In this document: positions 52,364 through 60,864 of the stretch, in pieces
How the letters are laid out: each line of letters starts with the position of its first letter
Numbering within the stretch: the stretch's first letter is position 1
Assembly (NCBI GenBank): GCA_963766365.1
Contig: CAVXZK010000001.1
Location: 62,001-126,000, forward strand
Direction: 5' to 3'
Length of the DNA stretch: 64,000 nucleotides
Source: JALORV01 sp963766365
GTDB lineage: Bacteria; Pseudomonadota; Gammaproteobacteria; Burkholderiales; Burkholderiaceae_F
Position numbers and translations under genes: made by a program
Notes under the pieces: model-generated
The model's database searches: none
The model's input: only the letters and a program-made list of their open reading frames with translations
Told to the model about the DNA's origin: nothing

Positions 52364-53377
52364 TCAGTTGAATTGACGCAGGAAGCGCAGGTCGCCCTCG
52401 AAGAAGATCCGCAGGTCGTTGATGCCATAGCGCAGCATCGCCAGTCGCTCGATGCCGGAGCCGAACGCGAAGCCGATGTAGCGCTCCGGGTCAAGGCCGA
52501 AATTGCGCACGACGGTCGGATGCACCTGCCCGGAGCCGGAGATCTCGAGCCACTTGCCCTTGCCTTGCCCGCTGGTGAACATCATGTCGACCTCGGCCGA
52601 CGGTTCGGTGAACGGGAAGTACGACGGGCGGAAACGCACGACCAGATCCTCCGTCTCGAAGAAGCAGCGCAGGAAATCGGTATAGACCGCCTTCAGGTCG
52701 GCAAAGCTGACGTTCTCGTCGATCCACAGGCCCTCGACCTGGTGGAACATCGGCGAGTGCGTCGCGTCGCTGTCGACGCGGTAGGTGCGGCCGAGCGCGA
52801 TGACCTTGATCGGCGGCGGATGCATGCGCGCGTAGCGCACCTGCATCGGGCTCGTATGCGTGCGCAGCAGCAGCGGCTTGCCCTGGCTGTCCTGCGCATC
52901 GACGTAAAAGGTGTCCTGCATCGAACGCGCCGGGTGGTTCTCCGGGCTGTTCAGCGCCGTGAAGTTGTACCAGTCGGTTTCGATCTCCGGTCCGTCGGCG
53001 ACGTCGAAGCCGATCGACGCAAAGATTTCTTCAATGCGCATCCAGGTACGCATCACGGGATGGATACCGCCGGAGCGCCGCGTGCGGCCCGGCAGGGTCA
53101 CGTCGATTGCTTCCTGCGCCAGGCGCTCGTTCAGCTGTTCATCCGCGAGCTCACGGCGACGCGCTTCGAGCAGCGCCTCGATCGCTTCCTTGGCGCGATT
53201 GACCTGCGCGCCCAGCTGGCGCTTCTCTTCCGCCGGAAGGCGGCCGAGCGCCTTCAGCTGCTCGGTAATCGCGCCCGACTTGCCGAGGAAACGTGCCTTC
53301 TCGTTTTCCAGCGCCGCGGGTTGCTTCGCTCCGGCAAAAGCTGCTCGCGCCTCGTTGACGAGTTGTTCGAGTTCCAT
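52364..53377 (-). CDS. pheS: Phenylalanyl-tRNA synthetase alpha subunit
   Basis: The 337-residue class II catalytic subunit has an N-terminal coiled coil, motif 2 (IKVIALGRTYRVDSDATHSPMFHQVEG), the Phe pocket FRPSYFPFTEPSAEVD and motif 3 (GFAFGSGIERLAMLRYG). The ATG has almost no Shine-Dalgarno. It follows a strong terminator by only 10 bases, so expression depends on read-through from the rplT side. Confidence 0.97.
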   Translation of the reverse strand: MELEQLVNEARAAFAGAKQPAALENEKARFLGKSGAITEQLKALGRLPAEEKRQLGAQVNRAKEAIEALLEARRRELADEQLNERLAQEAIDVTLPGRTRRSGGIHPVMRTWMRIEEIFASIGFDVADGPEIETDWYNFTALNSPENHPARSMQDTFYVDAQDSQGKPLLLRTHTSPMQVRYARMHPPPIKVIALGRTYRVDSDATHSPMFHQVEGLWIDENVSFADLKAVYTDFLRCFFETEDLVVRFRPSYFPFTEPSAEVDMMFTSGQGKGKWLEISGSGQVHPTVVRNFGLDPERYIGFAFGSGIERLAMLRYGINDLRIFFEGDLRFLRQFN

Positions 53378-53387
53378 TTAGTGAACC

Positions 53388-53418
53388 AAAAAAACGGGGC
53401 CTTTAAGTGAGGCCCCGT
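53388..53418 (-). terminator. Intercistronic terminator between rplT and pheS
   Basis: The 9-base stem ACGGGGCCT/AGGCCCCGT with loop CACTTAA is followed by seven T on the minus strand. Only 10 bases separate it from the pheS ATG, leaving no room for a promoter. It must act as a partial terminator or attenuator inside the operon. Confidence 0.9.
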
Positions 53419-53453
53419 CTTGCTGCTTCCGGCGATGACCGGCGTCTACGCGC

Positions 53454-53813
53454 TCAGGCAGCGAGCGAGGCCTTGACCTTTTCCACGACCGCCGCAAAAC
53501 CGGGTTTGTCCAATACCGCCATGTCGGCCAGGACCTTGCGGTCGATGCCGATCTCGGCCTTGCCAAGCCCGTTGATGAAGGCGCTGTAGGTGATGCCGTG
53601 TTCGCGCACCGCCGCGTTGATACGGGCGATCCACAGCGAGCGGAACACGCGCTTCTTGTTGCGGCGGTCGCGATACGCATACTGCCCCGCCTTCATCACC
53701 GCCTGCTTGGCGACGCGGAAGACGTTCTTGCGGCGGCGCGTGAACCCCGCTGCCTGGGCCAGGACTTTCTTGTGCCGCGCGCGGGCGGTTACACCACGTT
53801 TGACTCTAGGCAT
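53454..53813 (-). CDS. rplT: 50S ribosomal protein L20
   Basis: L20 is an early 50S assembly protein and, in E. coli, the translational repressor of this operon. The 119-residue product starts MPRVKRGVTARARHKKVLAQA and ends in the usual KVKASLAA. It lies 12 bases after rpmI. Confidence 0.97.
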   Translation of the reverse strand: MPRVKRGVTARARHKKVLAQAAGFTRRRKNVFRVAKQAVMKAGQYAYRDRRNKKRVFRSLWIARINAAVREHGITYSAFINGLGKAEIGIDRKVLADMAVLDKPGFAAVVEKVKASLAA

Positions 53814-53825
53814 GTCAGTCTCCCG

Positions 53826-54023
53826 TTAGGCGTACGGCATCATGCGACGCACCGACTTCACGTCAGCCTCGTGGATCTGCACGGGGCCTCGCAAGTGGCG
53901 CTTCGCCTTGGTGGTCTTCTTGGTGAGGATATGGCGCTTGAACGCCTGTCCCCGCTTGATCGAGCCGCTGGCGCGGACCTCGAAGCGCTTTGACGCGCTC
54001 TTTTTCGTCTTCATCTTCGGCAT
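53826..54023 (-). CDS. rpmI: 50S ribosomal protein L35
   Basis: This is a 65-residue basic protein (MPKMKTKKSASKRFEV, ending VKSVRRMMPYA). The start is ATG 54023; a longer frame upstream to 54146 is noncoding. Confidence 0.95.
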   Translation of the reverse strand: MPKMKTKKSASKRFEVRASGSIKRGQAFKRHILTKKTTKAKRHLRGPVQIHEADVKSVRRMMPYA

Positions 54024-54145
54024 CTTGGCCGTCCTTTCTTTGATGGCTGGAGGCGCCCTCGCGGGACTTTGAGCCTGTCGCCACTTGTAAGCCGCTGTGC
54101 GGCTGTTGCTTCCCATCCCCGCCCGGACTGCGACGGGGTCCAACA

Positions 54146-54667
54146 CTACTTCTTCTTCTTCGGCGCCATGATCATCACCATCTGGCGCCCTTCAAGTCTG
54201 GGCATCGATTCGACCTGCGCCAGTGTCGCGAGGTCGTCCCGCACCCTCTCCAGCAGCTTGTAACCAAACTCCTGGTGCGCCATTTCACGACCACGAAACC
54301 GCAACGTGATCTTGGCCTTGTCACCTTCCTCGAGGAAGCGCGTCAGATTGCGTAGCTTGGTCAGGTAGTCGTTCTCGTCCGTCTGCGGCCGGAACTTCAC
54401 CTCCTTGACCACGACCTGCTTCTGCTTGAGCTTGGCCTCGTGGGCCTTCTTCTGCTCCTGGTACTTGAACTTGCCGTAATCCATCAGTCGACAGACCGGC
54501 GGCACAGCGGTCGGAGCTATCTCGACCAGATCAACCTGGGCTTCTTCGGCGAGGCGGAAGGCCTCGGCCAGCTTCACGACCCCGAGGGCCTCGCCTTCGA
54601 TACCTGTGAGGCGAACTTCGGGGGCGCTGATTTCACCGTTGATCCGGTGCGCACGGTCCTGAGCGAT
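54146..54667 (-). CDS. infC: Translation initiation factor IF-3, starting at an AUC codon
   Basis: IF3 keeps 30S subunits free and proofreads start codons. The core contains HRINGEISAPEVRLTGIEGEALG, LRNLTRFLEEGDKAKITLRFRGREM and the C-terminal MIMAPKKKK. No ATG, GTG or TTG precedes the conserved N-domain in frame; the first conventional start (GTG 54577) would cut it off. An ATC at 54667 lies 9 bases after AGGAG and gives a 173-residue protein of normal length. A non-canonical start parallels the AUU that E. coli uses for IF3 autoregulation. Confidence 0.9.
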   Translation of the reverse strand: MAQDRAHRINGEISAPEVRLTGIEGEALGVVKLAEAFRLAEEAQVDLVEIAPTAVPPVCRLMDYGKFKYQEQKKAHEAKLKQKQVVVKEVKFRPQTDENDYLTKLRNLTRFLEEGDKAKITLRFRGREMAHQEFGYKLLERVRDDLATLAQVESMPRLEGRQMVMIMAPKKKK

Positions 54668-54693
54668 GGTTGGCTTCTCCTGGTTTCAAAAAA

Positions 54694-56631
54694 TCAAGCC
54701 GTACTGCCCACGTTGCGGCGCTCGTCAACGTCGTCCTGCAGACGCCGAACGAAAGCAGACAGAGGCATCACGCCCAGATCTGCTCCGCCGCGGGCACGTA
54801 CGGCCACCCGCTTTTCCTGCAAACCTGCGTCCTTCTCCTTGTCCCCGACGACGAGGATATACGGAATTTTCTGCAGGCTAAGCTGACGGATTTTATAGGT
54901 GATCTTTTCGTTGCGCAAATCGCTCTCAACTCTAAATCCTTGTTTTTTCAGCGTTTGCGCAACAGCCTCGGCGTAATCGGCCTGGCCTTCGGAAATATTG
55001 GCAATGGCCACCTGCACTGGCGCCAGCCAGGGCGGCATCGCCCCGGCGTAGTTCTCGATCAGCATGCCGATGAACCGCTCCATCGACCCGATGATGGCCC
55101 GGTGCAGCATGACCGGCGTCTTGCGGCTGTTGTCCTCAGCGACGTACTCGGCGCCCAGCCGGCCAGGCATCTGGAAGTCCACCTGCATCGTGCCGCATTG
55201 CCACTCGCGGCCGATCGCATCCTTGAGCGTGTACTCGATCTTGGGGCCGTAGAAGGCGCCGTCGCCAGGCGAGATCGTGAACTCGACCCCCGAGCGCTTC
55301 AGCGACTCCATCAGCGCCTCCTCGGCCTTGTCCCAGCTTTCATCCGAGCCGATGCGCTGCGCCGGCCGGGTGGAAGCCTTGTAGAGGATGTGCTCGAAAT
55401 TGAAGTCGCGGTAGACCTTCTGCAGCTGCGCCGTGTAGGCGACGCATTCATCGAGGATCTGCCCTTCCGTGCAGAAGATGTGCCCGTCGTCCTGGGTGAA
55501 GCCGCGCACCCGCATCATCCCGTGCAGCGAGCCGGAGGACTCGTTGCGATGGCACGCGCCGAACTCGCCATAGCGGAGAGGCAGATCGCGATAGCTGTGC
55601 AGATTGGCGTTGTAGATCTGGATGTGACCCGGACAGTTCATTGGTTTGAGCGCGTAATAGCGGTTCTCCGACTCGGTCGTGAACATGTTCTCCCGGTACT
55701 TTTCCCAGTGGCCGGACTTCTCCCACAACGAGCGATCGAGGATCTGCGGGGCCTTTACCTCCTGGTAGCCGTTGTCGCGGTACACACCGCGCATGTACTG
55801 CTCGACCGCCTGCCAGATCGCCCAGCCCCTGGGATGCCAGAAAATCAGTCCCGGCGCCTCTTCCTGGAAGTGGAATAGGTCCAGCTCCCGCCCAAGCTTG
55901 CGGTGGTCGCGTCGTTCGGCCTCCTCGAGCATCTTGAGATACGCATCCTGGTCTTCCTTCTTCGCCCAGGCGGTGCCGTAGATGCGCTGCAACTGCTCGT
56001 TGGCGCTGTCGCCGCGCCAGTAGGCGCCGGCGACCTTCATCAGCTTGAAGACTTTCAGCTTCCCCGTGCTCGGAACATGCGGGCCGCGACAGAGGTCGAT
56101 GAACCTTCCCTCGCGATACAGCGAGATGTCCTCGTTGGCCGGAATCGACGCGATGATCTCGGCCTTGTACTTCTCGCCGATCGACTCGAAGAACTTCACC
56201 GCGTCGTCGCGCTTCCACACTTCGCGTACCACCGGCTCGTCCTTCTTCGCGAGCTCGGCCATCTTCTTCTCGATCGCCTCCAGGTCCTCCGGCGTGAAGC
56301 CGCGCGCGAACGAGAAGTCGTAGTAGAAGCCGTTGTCGATGACCGGCCCGATCGTCACCTGCGCTTCGGGGAAAAGCTCCTTCACCGCGTAAGCGAGCAG
56401 GTGTGCCGTCGAGTGACGCAGCACCTCGATGCCGTCGGCATCACGGTCGGTGACGATCGCAAGCTCAGCATCATGCTCGATCACATACGATGTATCGACC
56501 AGCTTGCCGTTCACGCGCCCGGCCAGTGCCGCCTTGGCCAGGCCGGGCCCGATGGAAGCCGCGACATCAGCGACGCGTAACGGCGCGTCGAAGGACCGCA
56601 GTGAACCATCCGGCAATCGAACTGAAATCAT
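54694..56631 (-). CDS. thrS: Threonyl-tRNA synthetase
   Basis: The 645-residue class II enzyme has an N-terminal TGS domain, the editing domain (RHSTAHLLAYAVKELFP with HxxxH; the second site near DLCRGPHVPSTG), the catalytic core with a zinc Cys in MNCPGH and motif 3 LHRAIIGSMERFIG, and an anticodon domain. The start at ATG 56631 gives MISVRLPDGS, with GGAG 9 bases upstream. It heads the thrS-infC-rpmI-rplT-pheS-pheT-ihfA-merR series and lies just after a hairpin terminator. Confidence 0.97.
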   Translation of the reverse strand: MISVRLPDGSLRSFDAPLRVADVAASIGPGLAKAALAGRVNGKLVDTSYVIEHDAELAIVTDRDADGIEVLRHSTAHLLAYAVKELFPEAQVTIGPVIDNGFYYDFSFARGFTPEDLEAIEKKMAELAKKDEPVVREVWKRDDAVKFFESIGEKYKAEIIASIPANEDISLYREGRFIDLCRGPHVPSTGKLKVFKLMKVAGAYWRGDSANEQLQRIYGTAWAKKEDQDAYLKMLEEAERRDHRKLGRELDLFHFQEEAPGLIFWHPRGWAIWQAVEQYMRGVYRDNGYQEVKAPQILDRSLWEKSGHWEKYRENMFTTESENRYYALKPMNCPGHIQIYNANLHSYRDLPLRYGEFGACHRNESSGSLHGMMRVRGFTQDDGHIFCTEGQILDECVAYTAQLQKVYRDFNFEHILYKASTRPAQRIGSDESWDKAEEALMESLKRSGVEFTISPGDGAFYGPKIEYTLKDAIGREWQCGTMQVDFQMPGRLGAEYVAEDNSRKTPVMLHRAIIGSMERFIGMLIENYAGAMPPWLAPVQVAIANISEGQADYAEAVAQTLKKQGFRVESDLRNEKITYKIRQLSLQKIPYILVVGDKEKDAGLQEKRVAVRARGGADLGVMPLSAFVRRLQDDVDERRNVGSTA

Positions 56632-56647
56632 CTCGAATCTCCACGCG

Positions 56648-56675
56648 AAAAAAAAGTGCGGGCGAGCCGCACTTT
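56648..56675 (-). terminator. Terminator/attenuator between tRNA-Val and thrS
   Basis: AAAGTGCGG and CCGCACTTT form a 9-base stem with loop CTCGC, followed by five more T. It ends 16 bases before the thrS ATG, so thrS transcription must pass through it. It may simply end the tRNA-Val transcript or act as an attenuator. A competing upstream pairing (GCGC(C)TTT with AAAGTGC) can mask the left arm. Confidence 0.85.
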
Positions 56676-56704
56676 CTTCGTAAAGGCGCACTCGTCCTCG
56701 GGGC

Positions 56705-56734
56705 TCAACCGTCCGTGAATCGAGTTCGAAGCAT
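56705..56734 (-). CDS. Putative 9-residue leader peptide upstream of thrS
   Basis: ATG to TGA encodes MLRTRFTDG, preceded by GGACGCGGAG at Shine-Dalgarno distance. It contains two Thr codons (ACT, ACG). It ends 29 bases before the terminator hairpin, the arrangement seen in attenuation leaders. Two Thr codons are few for a classical leader, so this is a hypothesis. Confidence 0.35.
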   Translation of the reverse strand: MLRTRFTDG

Positions 56735-56764
56735 TTCTCCGCGTCCTTTAGTGGGTGAAGATCC

Positions 56765-56841
56765 TGGTAGGCGCGATTGGACTCGAACCAACGACCCCCA
56801 CCATGTCAAGGTGGTGCTCTAACCAGCTGAGCTACGCGCCT
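56765..56841 (-). tRNA. tRNA-Val (anticodon GAC)
   Basis: The gene is 77 bases with encoded CCA. The acceptor stem AGGCGCG pairs with CGCGCCT, and the anticodon stem CCACC/GGTGG holds loop TTGACAT (GAC). It lies directly upstream of the thrS leader on the same strand. Confidence 0.97.
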
Positions 56842-56852
56842 GAAGGGTCGGA

Positions 56853-56880
56853 AGTATATCAGCGCGTGGCGCAGGGGCAG
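56853..56880 (-). promoter_or_regulatory. Possible promoter of tRNA-Val
   Basis: TATACT as -10 is 11 bases before the tRNA, with a weak CTGCCC -35 at 16-base spacing. Confidence 0.4.
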
Positions 56881-56902
56881 TCGCTTCCCAGGTCGGCGCG
56901 GA

Positions 56903-56931
56903 TTGACACGCCGTTTGGGGATGCCCAACAT
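56903..56931 (+). promoter_or_regulatory. Possible promoter of the OlsB-like gene
   Basis: A perfect TTGACA -35 is followed after 17 bases by a poor -10 (CAACAT). The gene starts 85 bases downstream. Confidence 0.3.
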
Positions 56932-57016
56932 CCGGGAAGTTGGTGCAGCCTCCGGATCACGATCGCGTCATCGACGCTGATCAAGCTGCCACCCTCCCGA
57001 CACTGTCATTCGAACC

Positions 57017-57826
57017 ATGTCCCGATCGGACGGCGCTTCGCGTGCCGCAGCACAGCCTCTCGTCAGCGCCGAGCCCCGGCTCGGTGTCGCGCTGGCGCAT
57101 TCGCCCGCCGACATCGAGGACGCGCAGCGCCTTCGCTACAAGGTTTTCGCCGAGGAGATGGGTGCGAAGGTCGGCGACCCGGCCACCGGCATCGAGGCCG
57201 ACGAATTCGATCCGTACTGTGACCATCTGATCGTGCGCGATCTCGACACCCTGCGCGTCGTCGGCACCTACAGGATCCTGACGCCGCACAAGGCGCGCGA
57301 ACTCGGGCGCCTGTACTCGGAAGGCGAGTTCGACCTGTCGCGGTTGCACCACATTGCGCCGACCATGGTCGAGGTCGGGCGCTCCTGTGTCCACCGCGAC
57401 TACCGTTCCGGCAGCACGATCCTGCTGCTCTGGGCTGGCATGGCGCACTACATGAAGGCGGGCGGTTACAGCCATCTGATCGGCTGCGCGAGCGTGCCGC
57501 TGTCCGACGGTGGCCATGCCGCCGCGCGCGTGCGGCTCGACCTGCAGAAATACCTGACCGATCCGGAGTACCGAGTGTTCCCGCACTTGTCGTTCCCGTT
57601 CGAGCGAATCGAGCCGGCGGTGTCGGGTGAGATGCCGCCGCTGCTGAAGGGGTATCTCAGAATCGGGGCGCGCATCTGTGGCGAGCCGGCATGGGATCCG
57701 GATTTCAACACTGCGGATTTCCTGGTGTGGTTGTCTCTCAGCAACCTGCATCCGCGGTACGCGCGCCACTTCGAACTGCTGGCGGCACAGGGCGACGCTG
57801 CCGAGAAGGACTTGCCGCTCGACTGA
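57017..57826 (+). CDS. OlsB-like N-acyltransferase of the GNAT superfamily
   Basis: This 269-residue protein belongs to the Acetyltransf_5 (OlsB/hemolysin-like) group, which transfers an acyl chain from acyl-ACP to an amine such as ornithine. Features are RLRYKVFAEEMGAKVG near residue 38, DEFDPYCDHLIVRD, GTYRIL and EVGRSCVHRDYRSGSTILLLW. OlsB would make lyso-ornithine lipid, but no OlsA-type O-acyltransferase is adjacent, so the product is uncertain. It is convergent with relA and divergent from tRNA-Val. Confidence 0.82.
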   Translation: MSRSDGASRAAAQPLVSAEPRLGVALAHSPADIEDAQRLRYKVFAEEMGAKVGDPATGIEADEFDPYCDHLIVRDLDTLRVVGTYRILTPHKARELGRLYSEGEFDLSRLHHIAPTMVEVGRSCVHRDYRSGSTILLLWAGMAHYMKAGGYSHLIGCASVPLSDGGHAAARVRLDLQKYLTDPEYRVFPHLSFPFERIEPAVSGEMPPLLKGYLRIGARICGEPAWDPDFNTADFLVWLSLSNLHPRYARHFELLAAQGDAAEKDLPLD

Positions 57827-57841
57827 CGGCGGCGCCGCTCC

Positions 57842-59983
57842 TCAGCGGCGGCGCACCGCAAACACCCCGGACACCTCGCGCAGCAACGTGCAGACGCGAG
57901 AGATGTCACCCGCATCCCTGACTTCCGCCGTGAAACCCATGCGGGCTTCGCCTCGCTGGCTCTGCGTGCTCACGCCGATGACATTGAGCTTCTCACGCGC
58001 GAACACTTCGGAGATGTCGCGCAGCAGGCCCTGCCGGTCCTGCGCGATCGTCAGGATCTCGACTGGATAGACCGCATCCGCTGCGCGGCCCCAGGCGACG
58101 TCGACCACGCGCTCGGGTTGTCGCTGGATCAGCGCCTGCAGGTTCGAGCAGTTGGCGCGATGGATCGAGACGCCTCGCCCGCGCGTCACATAACCTCCGA
58201 TCTCGTCGGGTGGCGCCGGCCGGCAGCAGCGTGCCAGTTGTGTCAGCAGCGAGTCGACTCCGACGACCAGCACCTTGCCGCGGCCCGCCGGCGCCTCGCG
58301 CGGTTTGCCGGTGAGAAGGTGCAGGGGGAACTCTTCCGGTTGCGGTACCGGCGCGAGCGCCTGCTCGATCGACCGGATGCTGAACTCTTCCTTCGTCGCC
58401 GCGGCGCACAGTTCGTCGACCTTGCCGAACCCGAGCCGATGGGCGAGGTCTTCCAGCTTGGTCGCCGTCTTGCCGAGGCGCTGCAGTTCCTTTTCCACGA
58501 TCTCGCGGCCCGCAGCGACCGATTGCTCGAACTCGAGCGCGTTGAACCACTGCCGCACCTTGGCACGCGAGCGCGCGCTCTGCAGATAGCCGAGTTCGGG
58601 ATTCAGCCAGTCGCGGCTCGGGCCGCCGGTCTTCGCCGACACGATCTCGACGGTCTGCCCGGTGGCCAGTGACGTATTGAGCGGCACCATCGCGCCATCG
58701 ACCCGTGCGCCGCGGCAGCGGTGTCCCAGTTCGGAGTGAATGTGGTACGCAAAGTCGATCGGTGTGCCGCCGGCGGGCAACTCCACGACGCGCGCCTGCG
58801 GCGTCAGCACATAGATGCGCTCCTCCTGGAGCAGTCCGCTCGCCGGCGGGGCATCGACCTCGGCGCGCCATGCCAGCAACTGGCGCAACCACGCCACGCG
58901 CTGTTCATCGTCGTCGCGACCCTTTCCGCCTTCCTTGTAGCGCCAGTGCGCCGCGACGCCGAGTTCTGCATGCTCGTGCATACGCCGCGTGCGGATCTGA
59001 ACTTCGAGCGTACGTCCCGCGTCGTCACCGACGACCGTATGCAGAGACTGGTAACCGTTGGGCTTCGGCCGCGCGATGTAGTCATCGTATTCGGATTCCA
59101 CCGGCGTCCAGGCCGCGTGCACCAGGGCCAGTACCTGATAGCACTGCGGCACCTCGTCGACGATGACGCGCAGCCCGCGCACGTCGTAGACCTGCTCGAA
59201 GGCGTAGCCCTTGGTGCGCATCTTGTTCCAGATGCTGTAGATATGCTTGGGTCGGCCGCTGATCTCGGCGCGCAGCCCAGACTCCGCTACGAGCGTGCGC
59301 AAACGGACCAGCGCCTCGTCGATGAATGACTCGCGTTCCGAGCGCTTTTCATCGAGCAGGCGCGCCACCGACTTGTAGGTCTCCGGCTCGAGAAAGCGGA
59401 ACGACAGGTCCTCGAGTTCCCACTTCAGCTGCCAGATGCCGAGCCGGTTCGCCAGTGGCGCATACAAGTCCAGCGTCTCGCGGGCAATCGGCTCGGCGCC
59501 GGGGCGCTTGCTGAGAGCGTAGTAGCGCAAGGTCTGCAGTCGCGACGCCAGCCGCAGCAGCACGACGCGCAGGTCGTTCGCCATCGCCAGCAACATCCGG
59601 CGCAGCGCCTCGGCCTGGTCGGCCGGGTTCTCGCGGCCACGCGCGGCCTCGCGCGCCCGGGTCAGCTCCGAGAGCCGCATCAATTGCCGCAGGTCGGCGA
59701 CCAGCTGGGCGATGCCGGGCCCGAAGCGGGCGCGCAGCCACTCATCCGGCTCCCGCAGCACGTCGTAGACGCCAAAGAGCTGCGCGGCGACCAGCAGATC
59801 GGGGTCCGGACGCAACGTCGATACGATCGCTGCAATGCCGTCGGCATGCGCAGCAAACGACTCGCCAGTACGCAGTTCCTTGCCGGAATAGAGCGGCTGC
59901 ACCTGCGCGCGCGTGGCCGCCGCGTCCAGCGCGGCTTCCGCGCCAGACACGACGGTCTCGCTGTCGATCGCTCCGTGAGTCAT
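57842..59983 (-). CDS. relA: (p)ppGpp synthetase RelA
   Basis: RelA makes (p)ppGpp on ribosomes with uncharged tRNA. In the 713-residue product the order is a pseudo-hydrolase domain lacking the HDxxED motif (FGVYDVL in its place), the synthetase domain (GRPKHIYSIWNKMRTKGYAF, ARPKNGYQSLHTVV-like KPNGYQSLHTVV), TGS, helical/zinc-finger (ARCCRPAPPDEIGGYVTRGRGVSIHRANC) and ACT domains. Loss of the HD motif marks it as RelA rather than SpoT, so a SpoT-type hydrolase should exist elsewhere. The start is ATG 59983. A GATAAT-like -10 lies almost against the ATG in the 50-base gap to mtfA. Confidence 0.95.
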   Translation of the reverse strand: MTHGAIDSETVVSGAEAALDAAATRAQVQPLYSGKELRTGESFAAHADGIAAIVSTLRPDPDLLVAAQLFGVYDVLREPDEWLRARFGPGIAQLVADLRQLMRLSELTRAREAARGRENPADQAEALRRMLLAMANDLRVVLLRLASRLQTLRYYALSKRPGAEPIARETLDLYAPLANRLGIWQLKWELEDLSFRFLEPETYKSVARLLDEKRSERESFIDEALVRLRTLVAESGLRAEISGRPKHIYSIWNKMRTKGYAFEQVYDVRGLRVIVDEVPQCYQVLALVHAAWTPVESEYDDYIARPKPNGYQSLHTVVGDDAGRTLEVQIRTRRMHEHAELGVAAHWRYKEGGKGRDDDEQRVAWLRQLLAWRAEVDAPPASGLLQEERIYVLTPQARVVELPAGGTPIDFAYHIHSELGHRCRGARVDGAMVPLNTSLATGQTVEIVSAKTGGPSRDWLNPELGYLQSARSRAKVRQWFNALEFEQSVAAGREIVEKELQRLGKTATKLEDLAHRLGFGKVDELCAAATKEEFSIRSIEQALAPVPQPEEFPLHLLTGKPREAPAGRGKVLVVGVDSLLTQLARCCRPAPPDEIGGYVTRGRGVSIHRANCSNLQALIQRQPERVVDVAWGRAADAVYPVEILTIAQDRQGLLRDISEVFAREKLNVIGVSTQSQRGEARMGFTAEVRDAGDISRVCTLLREVSGVFAVRRR

Positions 59984-60033
59984 GTGTGGATTATCCCGCG
60001 CGCGACCGTCCACCGTTGCGGCACAATCTTCCG

Positions 60034-60864
60034 ATGCTGAAAGGACTGCTTGAGCGCCTGGCGGGCGGCCCGGTCGCGATTCCGGACACGCTCTGGGAGT
60101 CGACGCTCGCTTCGGTTCCCTTTCTTGCCCGCCTCTCCGCAGACGAACGCGTCCGTCTGCGCACGCTGGCCGAGCGGTTCCTTGCCGATAAGCAGATGGG
60201 CGCCGCCGCCAATCTCGAGCTCACCGCCGAGATGCAGGTTCACATCGCCGCCCAGGCCTGTCTGCCGATCCTCAATCTGGATCTAGGCTGGTACAGCGGC
60301 TGGAACAGCATTGTCGTGTACCCGGACGAGTTCCTCGTTCCCCGCAGCGTGACGGACGACGCCGGTGTGGTCCACGAATACACGGAGCCGATTTCCGGCG
60401 AGGCCTGGGATGGTGGGCCGGTGCTGATCTCCTGGGAGGATGCGCAGAAGTCGAGCACGGACGACGGTACGGCGTATTCCGTCGTCATCCACGAGTTCGC
60501 TCACAAGATCGACCTGCTGAACGGCGATGCGGATGGCGTTCCGCCATTTGCTCCAGCACTGCACCGGAGGCTCGACCTCCGAGACTGGCAGACGACGCTG
60601 GCTGACGCCTACGAGGCTTTCATCGCCGAGATCGAACTGGTGGAAAGCGAACTGCCGTCGACCATCGATCCGGAGTCTCACGAAGCTGACCCGTACTACG
60701 CCCACCTGCCTCTGGATGCTTACGCCGCGCAGGACGCCGGCGAGTTCTTCGCGGTGTCGTCGGAGGCATTCTTCGTCAAGCCGGCACGCCTTCGCGCTGC
60801 CTTCCCGGCGTGGTACGCGCTGCTCGCCGCATTCTTCCGTCAGGACCCGCTGGCGCCGCCGTGA
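60034..60864 (+). CDS. mtfA: MtfA-family zinc peptidase (Mlc titration factor, M90)
   Basis: MtfA is a zinc aminopeptidase-like protein that in E. coli binds the Mlc repressor of ptsG. The 276-residue product has the HExxH zinc motif at 153-157 (VIHEFAHKID) and family segments WNSIVVYPDEFLVPR and DAGEFFAVSSEAFF (third ligand region). The start at ATG 60034 gives MLKGLLERLAGG. It is divergent from relA and overlaps the flavodoxin-like gene. Confidence 0.9.
   Translation: MLKGLLERLAGGPVAIPDTLWESTLASVPFLARLSADERVRLRTLAERFLADKQMGAAANLELTAEMQVHIAAQACLPILNLDLGWYSGWNSIVVYPDEFLVPRSVTDDAGVVHEYTEPISGEAWDGGPVLISWEDAQKSSTDDGTAYSVVIHEFAHKIDLLNGDADGVPPFAPALHRRLDLRDWQTTLADAYEAFIAEIELVESELPSTIDPESHEADPYYAHLPLDAYAAQDAGEFFAVSSEAFFVKPARLRAAFPAWYALLAAFFRQDPLAPP

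Noticed and set aside
50876..53410. An 844-codon plus-strand frame opposite pheT and pheS
   Set aside because: No domain is recognisable, and it is the reverse image of conserved synthetase sequence.
54024..54146. N-terminal extension of L35
   Set aside because: L35 has a fixed start at MPKMKTKK; the upstream frame is the infC-rpmI spacer.
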